Shown here: positions 1-11,107 of the stretch, in pieces
Layout: each line of letters opens with the position of its first letter
How positions within the stretch are numbered: position 1 is the stretch's first letter
Source of the DNA: Metallyticus violacea
Taxonomy: Eukaryota; Arthropoda; Insecta; Mantodea; Metallyticidae
Direction: 5' to 3'
NCBI GenBank assembly: GCA_030762175.1
Contig: CM060833.1
Coordinates: forward strand, 68,761,501 to 68,825,500
Length of the DNA: 64,000 nt
Position numbers and translations under genes: made by a program
The notes under the pieces: generated by a model
The model's database searches: none
Told to the model about the DNA's origin: nothing
What the model saw: only the letters and a program-made list of their open reading frames with translations

Positions 1-370
1 CGCGCATTCGGGAGGTTCCTGATTCAATTCCCGTTGGACCGGCCATCCTGATTTTGGGGTTTTGGTGGTTACCTTCTCACGCGAATGCTGGGATGGATAT
101 TTACATTCCACGAATTTTCCGCTCTTCCATTTCATATCATTTGATTCCGTAGGTTTTGTTACACGCCAAAAGTGCCAGGTGAGCTGCCTCAGTGTGATGA
201 TGGCGTCTGAAATGGAAGTGAGCATTCTGAGGGGCTCGCACAACTCGGGGCTGGGGGATCTTCCACTGGCGTAGGGATTTTCTATCTTTAAACCTGATAA
301 GGGCCTCACCTGCGTCCGCGCTGTCACCGCCCGTCCGGTGTTTCCGTCGCTTCAACCCCTTTCCTCGGGG
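1..370 (+). repeat. SINE family C, 5' end cut by the window edge
   Basis: The first bases hold a Pol III B-box-like string (gattcaattcc near 22-32). They are followed by a body shared with the better copy at 15484-15953: shared words include gcgaatgctg, attttccgct, cccatttc and ttctgaggggctc. The A-box half lies left of the window. The body is more GC-rich than its surroundings. The reading frames here are incidental. The 3' boundary is approximate. Confidence 0.6.
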
Positions 371-1088
371 GTGCCCCATTGGGATATGGGTCAGTAGGGC
401 TCAAATACCGAAAATATTCTCCTCACGCCAGACCATCCAACCTTCCATGTGGCTCTGGCTACAGCATTGTTTGGGTCTGTGAGTGGTTTAAATGTCATAT
501 TTGTGGTACCTGTGACATAGTAGGTTTATGTGGATCTTTTTATACTTCATATAAACTTGTTAAGTGTCCACCTATTGAAGAACGTTGATTGGTACATGCA
601 TTTGAGAACTAACACGTCATGCTCTTAACATTCATTATACTTTTCAATACCTGGGTTGGTTTTTGAAGATTTGAATTTAATTGAAGCTATAAAACCGGAG
701 CATCAGCAAACGAAAGTGCAACTAATTCTGTTTTACTTCCTTGGGAATTTTCTTGTCAGTTTCTTATTTTAAGCGTGAGTACAATTAACTATAATGGTGC
801 TAAACATCTTCGTGGCACACATTAATAGTTCACTCTTTAACACTTTATAATGTTCTAATAAAAGCGAACATTCCGTTCAGAAGAAGAATGAGATAGTAGA
901 ACAATGCTGCAGTAATATTTCTAGAAAACTTGTACTTTACAGGGGAATAGAATAGGTAAATTGACATGCAATGCAAATGCAACGATTTTTTTTTCTGTTT
1001 AGAAAATTCCTATTGGCTATCCGATATGTGGTTTAACCATTATAAATAAGTATTTTCTAATAGGCTGAAGTTGTCTAGCCTAATTGAT
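371..1088. other. AT-rich stretch, nothing recognised
   Basis: No exon-like frame, repeat copy or RNA structure stands out. The bases alternate between A and T runs as in intergenic or intronic DNA. Confidence 0.5.
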
Positions 1089-1535
1089 ATTAAAAAAATA
1101 ATTTAAATAAAAAATTTGTAAAAACCACGTTTTTATTTTCTTAATTATAAATGAACTAAAAAGTATAAAGTAATTCATCCTAGCAAAATGCAGATTTATA
1201 CCCCATGTAAATTCATAATCTCATAAACTTTTTAAGAAAAATCTTCCAAACGAAAAACGTGGGACGCATGAATAGTTTGTCTGAACCTTTTGTGTGATTG
1301 ATTTCAACCATAAATACCCTTAAGAGTTGTTCATTTTATCAATTGCATGCGCCCCACGTTTTTCGTTTGGAAGAGTTTTTCTAAAAAAGTTTATGAGATT
1401 ATAAATTTACTTAAATTTATTAAATTTACTTGGGGTTATAAATCTGCATTTGGCTAAGATGAATACTTTTTAGTTCATTTATAATTAATAAAATAAAAAC
1501 ATGGTTTTTAAAACTTTTTAATTTAAATTATTTTC
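1089..1535. repeat. Foldback (MITE-like) element with about 185-bp inverted arms
   Basis: The left arm (about 1089-1272) and right arm (about 1342-1535) are imperfect reverse complements over nearly their whole length. The inner ends are cgtgggacgcatg and catgcgccccacg, and the outer parts are AT-rich (ataatttaaat / atttaaattat). About 70 bp separate the arms. There is no coding capacity. This is the layout of a non-autonomous foldback or long-TIR element. No clear target-site duplication was seen and no autonomous partner is recognisable. Confidence 0.7.
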
Positions 1536-2020
1536 TACTTTTTAGCCTTGTGTGCACGTAATTTTGCAATCAGTATTAGGCACCTCGATTAAATAATGAC
1601 AAAAATTGAGCAACTTTAGATTTAGTTCATTTTGTTCTCTCTTGATCACATCTAGAAAATTGTTTTATCTAATCCATTGATATATCGAAACAGTTGATTA
1701 ATTATTGTTTTTTTAATTAAAAACAAAATACAGAAACACAAAGTTAATTTTGACAAATTTTATTTCAATATTAAATACATTTGTACCAGATCCTCAATAT
1801 ACAAATCATAATCCTTGATACTATATGTAACTCATTATATTACATTAAATATAATGCTCATTCACTATTTATTTACACAGTTGAAATTATCAATACATTA
1901 TTAATACACATGTTACATATTAACAATAGCACAATTGAATTTATGTAATAGAAATCAGATTTATTAAATGTTATTTGTAAATTTAATTGTGAGGATTTAA
2001 ATTTGATGTTTTATTTGAAA

Positions 2021-2214
2021 AGTTGCCATTGCGACTGTATTGTTATCAAAATATTTAGCATGTCGTTGCGTGTCATTATAGCGAGTCAAGAAGAACGTTT
2101 TTCCGTCGTCTCAGTTGATCGCGCTTGAGCCATGCGTTTCTTGGAATTCGCGCGTTCGACATCGCGCTGTTTATATGAATAGTTATCATAGCGACTGTAT
2201 TGTTATCAAAATAT
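2021..2214 (+). repeat. Dispersed direct repeat, about 34 bp, twice
   Basis: The string gcgactgtattgttatcaaa occurs at about 2040-2050 and again at 2191-2210, with matching flanks (about 2021-2054 and 2181-2214). A diverged third piece (gcatagcaactg) lies at 2321, where a SINE inserted. The DNA between the copies is richer in CpG than its surroundings. Confidence 0.6.
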
Positions 2215-2332
2215 AACAAAAAGAATTCTATCATTTTAGACTCAAATAAATCGTTGAAATTAAATATAAATCAAGTTTCACTATAATTCATTTATTGCAT
2301 TAATACATATAATACAGTCAGCATAGCAACTG

Positions 2333-2626
2333 ACCGCCACAGGTGGCCGAGGTCGTTAAGGCACGGACTCGTGAGCGGGAGGTCTGCGGTTCGAATCCCG
2401 CCAGGACCATCCTCCCTGACTGGGGTTTTTTCCAGGTTTTCCTCAGTCTTCACAACTGGCGAATGCCGGGGAGGTACCTAAACTTAGGCCTGGAACGCTT
2501 CCTTCCTTAAAAAAAAAAAAAATATCCTTTCCCAATTTATCATTTCATTTCATGTATCATCAGTGTCCACCGCCTGTGGTGCCTCAGTAGTGAAAACGGG
2601 CGTTAAACACTACTCAAAAAAAAAAA
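2333..2626 (+). repeat. SINE family A, full-length copy with target-site duplication
   Basis: This is the best copy of the family. The tRNA-like head has an A box (ggtggccgaggtcgttaagg) and a B box (ggttcgaatcc), of the Leu/Ser type. The body is tccaggttttcctcagtc and gccggggaggtacc, with an internal A run at about 2507-2521. The conserved tail is gcctgtggtgcctcagtagt, then a terminal A run. It is flanked by a 12-bp direct repeat, gcatagcaactg, at 2321-2332 and 2627-2638, as expected for LINE-driven insertion. It is not a working tRNA gene. Confidence 0.9.
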
Positions 2627-2639
2627 GCATAGCAACTGT

Positions 2640-3836
2640 TCTTATTTTTATGCGCTATTAACGAAACTACAAAAATGTGTTCTTACTATTCAATCTTACA
2701 TTTTTTTAAACCTTCGTGTTTGATATTGCGCTGCTTTACTTTCAAAACTACGGAACCATATTTTTGAAACGTGGAACCATTGAACCATGATAATTACTGT
2801 TTTATATTGTATTGGCATCCGTTTCTGACCTACGTGCAAATTTTCAAGTCTATTTCATTTAGAAGGGCATGAAAAATTAATTACAAAATTCCACCCGAAC
2901 AGACAAGAAAGCGAGCTAATAAAAAAAAAAGTTTGAATATCCGATCGTTTTACTGTGTACACAAATAAAGAACGCCACAAAAGAAGTAGGAGGAATGAAG
3001 AGAAAGAAGAACTTTTTGAGAAAAGATAATACAATACTAATGTGTATGGCTAACAAATTAAAAAAAAAAATAAATAAAAAAACGAATTCGACTTAAGTTC
3101 TTATTACATGTTTATATTGTTTACTGGGATTTGCACCAATGTGAGCACCACTAAATAAGACTTTTGCTTCTCAGGAACATGAAGCGTACACCAACGCAGT
3201 GTAAAAACAAAACACTACTCTACTCGTTCTCGCGCCCAGCAACTGTTGGATATACTTTGCGAAGAGATGATGCCCTTAAAAAGTGCCCATTTTCGTTTTA
3301 CACTCTCTTGGACCGTAAAGGGCTATCCATTAGCATGCCATAGAGAAGCGAAACTGTCACATGCCAGGCAAATGGAATGCCACCCGTTAATTGGAACAGA
3401 ATTCAATTCAGTTGTAATAAGAATTCTACCACAGTACTGTGTCCTAGGATATACGGTTAATTATCTTTTGTGTAATATTGCAGCATATGATTGTTTAGAT
3501 TGTTGTAGTGTTTGAGTTAATTATTAAAGAATGTCCGTTAAGAAGAATGACCGTTGATGGCGGTTAGTTGTCAGAACTTTCCAGAAGCAAGTCGTGTTTT
3601 AAACTGATTGGTGACTGGAAATTCCTCGACCTATGTAGCAAGTCGTGAAAAAAGCTAGGAAATAGTTAGTAGGGTATAGACCACTGAACCGGTAGCACGA
3701 GTTATGTGCCACATCTTTCTCCAGCCCAAAAGCATGCACAGCTGAATTCGACATTAAAAATATTCATCATGCAAGAGCTAAATAATCTAAGCGAATTACT
3801 CAGCAAGTTGAATACCTTAAAAAATTAACATGGAGT
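2640..3836. other. No gene recognised
   Basis: AT-rich DNA with an A-rich patch near 3060-3080. A frame of 89 codons at 3246-3515 is not supported by splice sites or a recognisable domain, so I leave it out. Confidence 0.4.
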
Positions 3837-5402
3837 CAAAATTAGGCTTTATTATAATTAATGAACTGAAATAAGTTATGGCGTTCATTACTGTGGGGTA
3901 TTAGGGGAACAAAATTAGAATTCTCACAACCTATAAGTATTACAAAAGAGAAACTGCATTTTATAACTATTATTATTATTATTATTGTTATTATTGTTGA
4001 GATTAAACCACAAAACCGTTGGTATACTATTAATTAAATGAAATGTATGACCACTGATAGACAAAACGTGTGAGAACTCAGATCCAGTCAAAATCATACC
4101 AAGCAGCCCAAAACTTACCAATCACTCAATCAACAAGAAAGGAATGAAGATTTCCAAAATATATTTTATCGTGTATTATGAGGTAGTTCATGCCTTGTGA
4201 ACAACCAGTAATAGCGACTGTAATGTCTACAGTTATCCTTCTGTTTTCGATGCCAGACTGCAGAGAACTGAATTTTTAAACATTTTAAATGTAGCCATGA
4301 TTATGAATTGAGCCCTTGGTATATCATCTTTACATTCACTAAAATAGAGAGAAATAACACAAAGTTTCGAGTTACGTTGTGAATTTAAGAAGAATACGTT
4401 CATATGATTCAATAAAACAAAACATCCAGAAAAAATGACAATGTACTAAGCAATTGTATACAGTCAACGATATACAAAAAGTTTCATTTATTTTCAGTGA
4501 CTTTGAAATTTAATTAAAATCTTACTGTAGTAATGCAAATTTTTTTAAGTTATTACAGAGCCCCCTACATACAAATATAATTCTCACACACATATTAGAT
4601 TAATATTTCATAGCTACTATCAAATATTAAACACATGCATTATAATAAATATAATTTATATGCTGAGTTAATTATTCATTTTATTTTGAAATAGTAAAGA
4701 GAAAATTAAATGCTATAGCGCTTTTTAATCTTCAGCTTTCAGGTATACTCTTATTGCAAATGGTAGTTTGTTTTATTTAAATGGTATATACTGATTTTCC
4801 TTGCGGAAAAACAACTATAAATACAGCTGGAGCAATTTTTAAATTTCGGTTTCAGATAAACCCCAGGCTTGAGTTCCCTGATTTTTAGAAACTGTTTTTC
4901 TTATTTTATTTTATTTTATTTAAATGTTATATACCGAGTTTCATTAAAAAAAATGGGGCCGGTAGTACGATTTTTAAATTTTGAGTTTCAAGTAAATGCC
5001 CACTCCCAATAATATGATTTTCCTGATTTTCGGAAATTTATTGATTTATTATTATGGCACATGCTGAGTTTCGTTAAGAAAAAACAAACATTGCGGCCGT
5101 CAGTGCAATTTTTGAATTTCCGCTTTCGGCTAACACCCAACTCAATTATCCAATTTTGCTGCTTAACGAATTAGAGGAATCATTTGTTAATTGATGGTTA
5201 TATGCTGCGTTTGGTCGAGAAAAAGCTAAAATTGTGACGACTAGAGCATTAATAGACACACGCAAATATACCTTTTTTTCATTGTCATTGTGATTATCGG
5301 TGTCTAGTAGGTAAGATCAATGGAGATTTGAAGAAAATTTTCAAAAATGTTTTCATTGGTACAACCGCAATTGCTACATTCCTTCGGAATTCGCTTAAAC
5401 CA
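3837..5402 (+). repeat. Unit A of a tandem segmental duplication
   Basis: This 1.56-kb block is homologous, in the same order and orientation, to 5879-7814. Matching landmarks are gggaacaaaattagaa, an (ATT)n run, taaatgaaatgtatg, attcactaaaatagagagaa and attccttcggaattcgctt. Its right half (about 4720-5200) is made of degenerate units of 113-137 bp, each with gatttttaaattt, a variant of gtttcaggtaaacccc, and tgattttc. No coding capacity is seen. Confidence 0.75.
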
Positions 5403-5570
5403 GGTGTGTAAAAATTGTTAATTTACAATTTGTTATGACCTGGAAGAAATTAATATATATCATAATATGATTTAGTATGAAAACAAAAGGTTTGCTTTAA
5501 CAAAATAATTCCTCTAAACTTCCTTGCCAAGCGAAACATAATATTCTAATAGATGGAACTACATCTTTAT

Positions 5571-5626
5571 GATCCGCCTGTGGTGCCTCAGTAGTAAAAA
5601 CGGGCGTTAAACACTATTTAAAAAAA
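5571..5626 (+). repeat. SINE family A, 3' tail only
   Basis: Contains gcctgtggtgcctcagtagt, then gggcgttaaacac and an A run. The tRNA head and body are absent, so this is a 5'-truncated copy lying between the two segmental duplication units. Confidence 0.75.
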
Positions 5627-5819
5627 TCTTAATGACATCATATGATATGAGTAGACAAAGGAGTGAACAGACTTGATAACTAATAGTGAGAGTTGTGGAG
5701 CGTGATAATATATTTCTGTTCAGTAAGGAAATTTAAGAGTCCGTCACCCAGGAGCTGCATAAACATAGTGAATTCCTCACCGTGCTAATTAACATTTAAT
5801 AATGATGATTATTGTTTAA

Positions 5820-5856
5820 AGGGCGCAAAACAGCTAAGGTCATTAGCGCCCAAACA
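5820..5856. repeat. Small hairpin repeat
   Basis: gggcgc and gcgccc bracket a short loop (aaaacagctaaggtcatta), giving a GC-rich hairpin in an AT-rich setting. It may be a piece of another dispersed repeat, but I see only this one copy. Confidence 0.3.
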
Positions 5857-6260
5857 TTTAATACTAATGAATATAAAATTAAAATTAGTTCTTATTAATT
5901 AATCAAATTAAATAAGTATTGGCATAGTGTGGTATTAAGGGAACAAAATTAGAACTGTTGCTACATATAAGTATTATAAAACAAAAACCACATTTTTAGA
6001 ATGATTATTATTATTATTATTATTATTATTATTGGGATAAACCACAAAAATTAATTGTATACTATTAAATAAATGAAATGTATGCTCACTGACGGACAAA
6101 GCTATATTGTGTCAGTATTTTTAAACAATGTAATCAACTTTATGAACTGAGCCCTTAATATCTACTTTACATTCACTAAAATAGAGAGAAATAACACAAA
6201 GTTTCGTGTTACATTGTATATTTAAAATGTTCATATGCTTCAATAAAATAGAAGCATGTT

Positions 6261-6380
6261 ACTTCCTTAAAATAATCCTTTCCCAATATATCATTTCATC
6301 TCATGTATCATCAGTGACCACCACTTGTGGTACCTCAGCAGTAAAAACGACCGTAAAAACTACTCAAAAAAAAAAAAACC
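6261..6380 (+). repeat. SINE family A, 3' half
   Basis: Starts at the cttccttaa / atcctttcccaat part of the body and ends in the family tail and an A run. It is 5' truncated, absent from the paralogous place in unit A, and so inserted after the duplication or was lost from A. Confidence 0.75.
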
Positions 6381-7261
6381 TAAGAAAATATACACAATGA
6401 ACAATATACAATAGAAAGTTCCATCTATTTTAATTAGTTATGTAAGTTAATTTAAATGTTATTGTAGTAAAAACATGTAACGCAAACGTTCTCTGAAGGC
6501 TATTAGATTAATATTTAATATTTGCTATCTTCACGACAATGCTTTTGTTAAATATAAAACATATGCAATATTATAAATAGAGTTTATATGCTGAATTAAT
6601 TTGTCCTTTTATTTAAAATAAAATATAAAGAAAATTAAACGCAAGAACACTTTTTAAATTTCGGTTTTCAAGTATATATCTACTTCTAATGGTCCAATTT
6701 CCCTAATTTTCAGAAAGTAGTTTTCTTATTTAATTTAAATGGTATATTTTGACTTTTGTTGTGAAGAAACAAATATTGGTGCCAATAGAGCGATTTTTAA
6801 ATTTTGAATTTCAGGTAAACCTCTCCTCCTAATGGACCGATTTCTCTGATTTTCAAAAACTATATTATGTATTTTATTTATATGGTATATGCGGAGTTTC
6901 GTAGTGAAAAAACAAATTTTAATGCTGTTATAGTGATTTTTAAGTTTTGGGTTTCAGATAACCCCCCTTCCTAATACTTCGATTTCACTTATTTTCAGCA
7001 GCTATTTACTCTTCTTACTTTATTTCAATGGCATATGACGAATATCCTTTAAAATATTTAAAATTGGGGCAGCTAGAGCGATTTTTAAATTTCGCTTTAA
7101 CCGCCAATTGTTTTTCAGATATACCCTCCCTCCTAATGGCTCGATTGGCCTGATTTTCGGAAACAACTTTTATCAATTAATTTTAAAGAAATCTGCAGAG
7201 TTTCGTTCGGATAAAACAAAATTGGCGGCATTTCAATTTTTAAAAAAATTTGCTTATTTTA

Positions 7262-7527
7262 TAATGTTTAACGCCGGTTTTTACAACTGAGACACCACAG
7301 GCAGTGAACACTGATGATATATGACATGAAATGATAAATTGGTAAAGGATATTTTTTTAAGGAAGGAAACGTTCAGGCCTAAATTTAGGGTACCTTCCTG
7401 GCATTTGCCATTTATGAATACTGAGGAAAACCAGGATAAAAACCCAGTAAGGGATCCTGGTGGGATTCGAACCCCAGTCCTCCCGCTCACAAGTCCGCGC
7501 CTTAACGTCCTTGGCCACCCGTGGTGA
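7262..7527 (-). repeat. SINE family A, near full length, reverse orientation
   Basis: Reads backwards: the tail (aacgccggtttttac) comes first, then the body, then the B box complement (ggattcgaacccc) and the A box complement (cgccttaacgtccttggcca). The tRNA-like head is at 7440-7527. It has no equivalent in duplication unit A. Confidence 0.85.
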
Positions 7528-7661
7528 TATTTTCGTTTTAGGTTAACCCTTTCCCCAATTGTCCAATTTTGCTGGTTACAAACTCGACCTATCGTTTGTT
7601 AATTGATGGTAATATGCCGAGTTTCGACCACTAGAGCATTAACGGTCTCTCTCTCTCCCCA

Positions 7662-7662
<1 letters not shown>

Positions 7663-7731
<69 letters not shown>
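7663..7731 (+). repeat. (CA)n-(TA)n microsatellite
   Basis: Uninterrupted CA dinucleotides pass into TA dinucleotides. The open frame through it is an artefact. Confidence 0.95.
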
Positions 7732-7814
7732 TCAATCGTGAACATTTGGAAAGATTATGCAAAACGAACTCTATTACAATCGCAATAGCTTACATTCCTT
7801 CAGAATTCGCTTAA

Positions 7815-9285
7815 AAAAAAGTAAATTATTTTACGGATACAGCTGCAATAGCATCATTCCTTTGGAATTTGCTAAAAGTATATGACATACTACACATTTA
7901 ATATATGAATTACTAATAGTTTTAGAAAATTAAGTTTTTCGTAAAAAAAATAAAATAAGTTTTTAACTGTTAACTTTAGCATGTGCTTATGTTTACCATG
8001 TAAAATAATGATACCAATTTTTAGCTCCCTTCTCTCCTATGTTTACACAAAAAAACATTTTTTTTTTGTTCCTTTTTATTTTCAATTTATTACCTTGTCT
8101 ACGCATGGAAGTAATTACAAAGAGAAGGGGAAGGAAATGATACGAATGTAAAAACGATTGGACGTAATTACATCCATAAAATTAGTTACCAAGATATAGT
8201 CATGCAATCTCATTTGCTTTCTGCCCATCTTCTGTTTTTGTTGGTGGCAGAAATAGTTGAAGTTTAAGCGTAACCTGCGCATATTGCTAGTTACCTAAAA
8301 TGTATAGCGGGAAAAGATGCATATTAAACCACCCCTATGATAAAAGCGTGCAGTTTTTGTTTATGGATTTAGTAAAGTTAGCAGCGATATAAGCGTTTTC
8401 ATTTTTTCAGCGCTGGATAAATTATTTGAGTGTGTATAAGTAAAAGCGGATTTGAAAAGTAATTACTGATAATTATCTCTCTACCTTTTATAAACATTTC
8501 TTTTCCGCCACACCTTATTTTCCTTACCTGGTTCCTTTGTGGAAAATAATTTTATATCTTGGACATTTTTGCAATGCTGTTATTTAGAGGCGATTCCGTT
8601 TATCGATTGCCCCTGTTAAACTTTAGGGATGCAGTACTTACACGTGTATAAGAAGAATTTACGACTTAACCGCCCATTTCTTTTAATGAATAAGTTCATT
8701 CACCTGTACAAGTGTTTCCGTAAAAGCGCAAGTCACAATCTTGTAAATTACTGTTTGACTTCACAGAAAAGCAGTTCCAGAGATGACAGCACGAAAAACA
8801 ATTTTAAATAGAGGGGCTTGGATTAAATTGTTAGGGACGGAGGAGTATATTTCGGTATTTCAGTCTTGTTCACGGCTGACTGTTTGTGCTCTGTGGGAGC
8901 ATCTCCGGGAGGAAGGGAAGAGGTGACGGACACACTCGTAGACAGCGTCAACAGAATACCCCGACACCGGCGTTTAGTACATACTCTATATTAATTATAT
9001 CTACACAAGAGTGCTCAGACTACTGCTTTATGAAAACAAGTACTTTGTAGGTAAGTGCAGCTTTGATATTAGTGATTTACAACTAAACTGATAACTGATA
9101 TTTTTATTGGAGTGAACTTTAAGCATGTTTTCGGAGTTTACTTGAGAGAAAAATAAAAAGTGGAACCTCTGTAGAGAAATTCATTTGTCAGTTTACCACT
9201 TACCACGATCAAGGTATTTGGTTCATGTGGTTTCAATTGTCAATTTCCTAACAATAAAACGACAGTATCAATCCCTGTGAAATCG
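7815..9285. other. No gene recognised
   Basis: AT-rich. A slightly more GC-rich patch around 8870-8980 has no start codon plus donor that I would defend. Confidence 0.4.
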
Positions 9286-9407
9286 CCGGACAGACGCTGA
9301 CTCGTGAGCAGAAGGTCTGGGGTTCGAATCCCCGTCCTCCCTGATTGAGTTTACCCCCTCCCCCAGGGTTTCCTCAGTCCTCATAAATGGCAAATGCCGG
9401 GGAAGTA
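9286..9407 (+). repeat. SINE family A, 3'-truncated
   Basis: Holds part of the tRNA-like head including the B box (ggttcgaatcccc), the tccctgattgag linker and cctcagtcctcataaatggc. It stops at the gccgggga element, so the conserved tail is missing. Confidence 0.75.
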
Positions 9408-9612
9408 TTGTGAAGCATGACATAACGCCGATTCCTCTAACTTTCCCTGTTACTTTTGATAGATCAGCAGGTGATCAGGAAATAAATCATATGACAACAA
9501 TAAACTGCTCACATATAGTTATAGCTGTCCTATTTCAGTATTTCTGTCACTAGCCATTGGGATAAATAATATTTTATAGTGTATACATTGAAAGGTAACT
9601 AGATATTCTGTG

Positions 9613-10108
9613 CCATCCTAATGGTCTAGTGGTAACCATATTTGCCTCGTAGACCCAAGATCTCGGGTTCAAACTCAGCCGGGACCAACATCCTAAGTAT
9701 GGCTTCGATTTGTTTTTTTACGGATGCTCTTTATTATATCAGGTCATCAGTGTCCCAACAATTCAGGGCCTTAAACGGCCGACAAATTTTGCTCAGAGAC
9801 CTCTTCTTTCAGGCCTGAAGTTCTTTTACATACCGTAAATGTACGACACGAGACCCACGGCTTTACTTCCTTAGAATTATAACGCCCGAAAAAAGCCATC
9901 GATCCTGGCTGGGTTTGAACCCGCGATCTTGGGAAGTATGGCTTCCTTCGAAAGGGAAGTAAAGGTCCCTATCGTACATTCACGGCACGTAAAAGAACCT
10001 CAAGCCTTAAAGAAGAGGCCTCTGAGCAAAATTTATCGGTCGTTTCACGTCCTGCATTGAATGGGACGCTGATGACTTGAGGTGTTAAAGAGCGTCCGTA
10101 AATAAATC
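9613..10108 (+). repeat. SINE family B, split by an inserted family B copy
   Basis: The head (9613-9694) has an A box (tggtctagtggtaacc) and B box (gggttcaaactc). The body resumes at 9934 and runs through aaagaacctcaagcctt, gcctctgagcaaaattt and gctgatgacttgag to the tail gttaaagagcgtccgtaaat. Between them lies a minus-strand copy of the same family. Confidence 0.85.
9707..9933 (-). repeat. SINE family B, nested in another family B copy
   Basis: Reverse-oriented copy: tail complement (acggatgctctttatta), body complement, then gggcgtt-type and B box complement (gggtttgaacccgc). It is cut before the A box. A 12-bp direct repeat, aagtatggcttc, at 9695-9706 and 9934-9945 marks the insertion site within the host SINE. 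Confidence 0.85.
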
Positions 10109-10196
10109 AAATCAACAACCACCTCAGTTACAATTTTATCACGAAGTTTTTGGTACAATCAGCGCGTAATATATTTTCGACCTGTAAACGATTGTT

Positions 10197-10222
10197 GTGA
10201 TTATTATTATTATTATTATTAT

Positions 10223-10290
<68 letters not shown>

Positions 10291-10291
10291 T
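10197..10291 (+). repeat. (ATT)n/(CTA)n triplet microsatellite
   Basis: Pure triplets; the poly-Val/Ile frame on the reverse strand is meaningless. Confidence 0.95.
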
Positions 10292-10996
10292 TAAAGATCG
10301 TGTTGAAAATGTTAAGAGAAAAGTATATAAGTATAATTGAAATGCATTCAGCAACAATTAAGAAAATCGTGAAAGTAACAGTTGTTTAATTGTTTTTGTA
10401 TTCATCCTGCCGTGTTTTAAATAATTTCTTATGTTGGAAACTTTAAAAACAAACTCTTTGATAAAAGCTGATCAATAAAAGAACGAGTTCTGCTATGTTA
10501 AGCGCATGTTTGTTCCAACAAGCAGCTACACCAAGAACTTACCTGCTTTCCATTGATAAGTTAAGCCTTCCATATTCCTGAAGCAGTGTTCTCTTTCGGC
10601 AAGTGATCTAGTCAAGAGTCGCCTACCTCAAGATCTTCAGTTATCACCCAGAAAGATTAACTTTATTTTCCTTTTGTATAATTTTGTGTTTCATGAATCC
10701 TTCTCTCATATTTTGATTATGTTAGAGAGACCCGACAGGGGTTAAGTTCTTTTGCTGTTCGTTCTTGTTTACTTGAATATTGTTCTTTTTTAATTATAAT
10801 GCTTTGTCTCTTTTTAGACCGAGGTTTGCTTAGTGATGTACTTTGAACAATTTTAAAATTAAAAAAAAAAAACCTATGCTAAGTAATAAGACGCGTAATA
10901 TGAAAGTTAATAACCTCTACTTGTTTTGTACTGCAATAGTTTGTTTTTTAGGGAAATGGTGCAAATAGCACTGGGAATATTTCAATCTTACTGATG

Positions 10997-11064
10997 ATGA
11001 TAATAATAATAATAATAATAACAACAACAACAACAATAATGATGATAATAATAATAATAATAAC

Positions 11065-11107
<43 letters not shown>
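10997..11107 (+). repeat. (AAT)n/(AAC)n triplet microsatellite
   Basis: Long run of AAT with AAC and GAT interruptions. Confidence 0.95.

Larger units (their letters stand above)
5879..7814 (+). repeat. Unit B of the tandem segmental duplication
   Basis: Second copy of 3837-5402. It is longer because a SINE tail (6261-6380), a whole minus-strand SINE (7262-7527) and a CA/TA microsatellite arose inside it; without the two SINE insertions it is about 1.55 kb. Its internal repeat has units starting near 6648, 6791, 6934 and 7080, a period of 143-146 bp, more regular than in unit A. Confidence 0.75.

Noticed and set aside
2340..2412. tRNA-Leu/Ser gene
   Set aside because: A and B boxes are present but the cloverleaf is incomplete and the sequence continues into a SINE body that is repeated across the window.
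3246..3515. 89-codon frame
   Set aside because: No recognisable motif and no exon boundaries; length is within chance for this composition.
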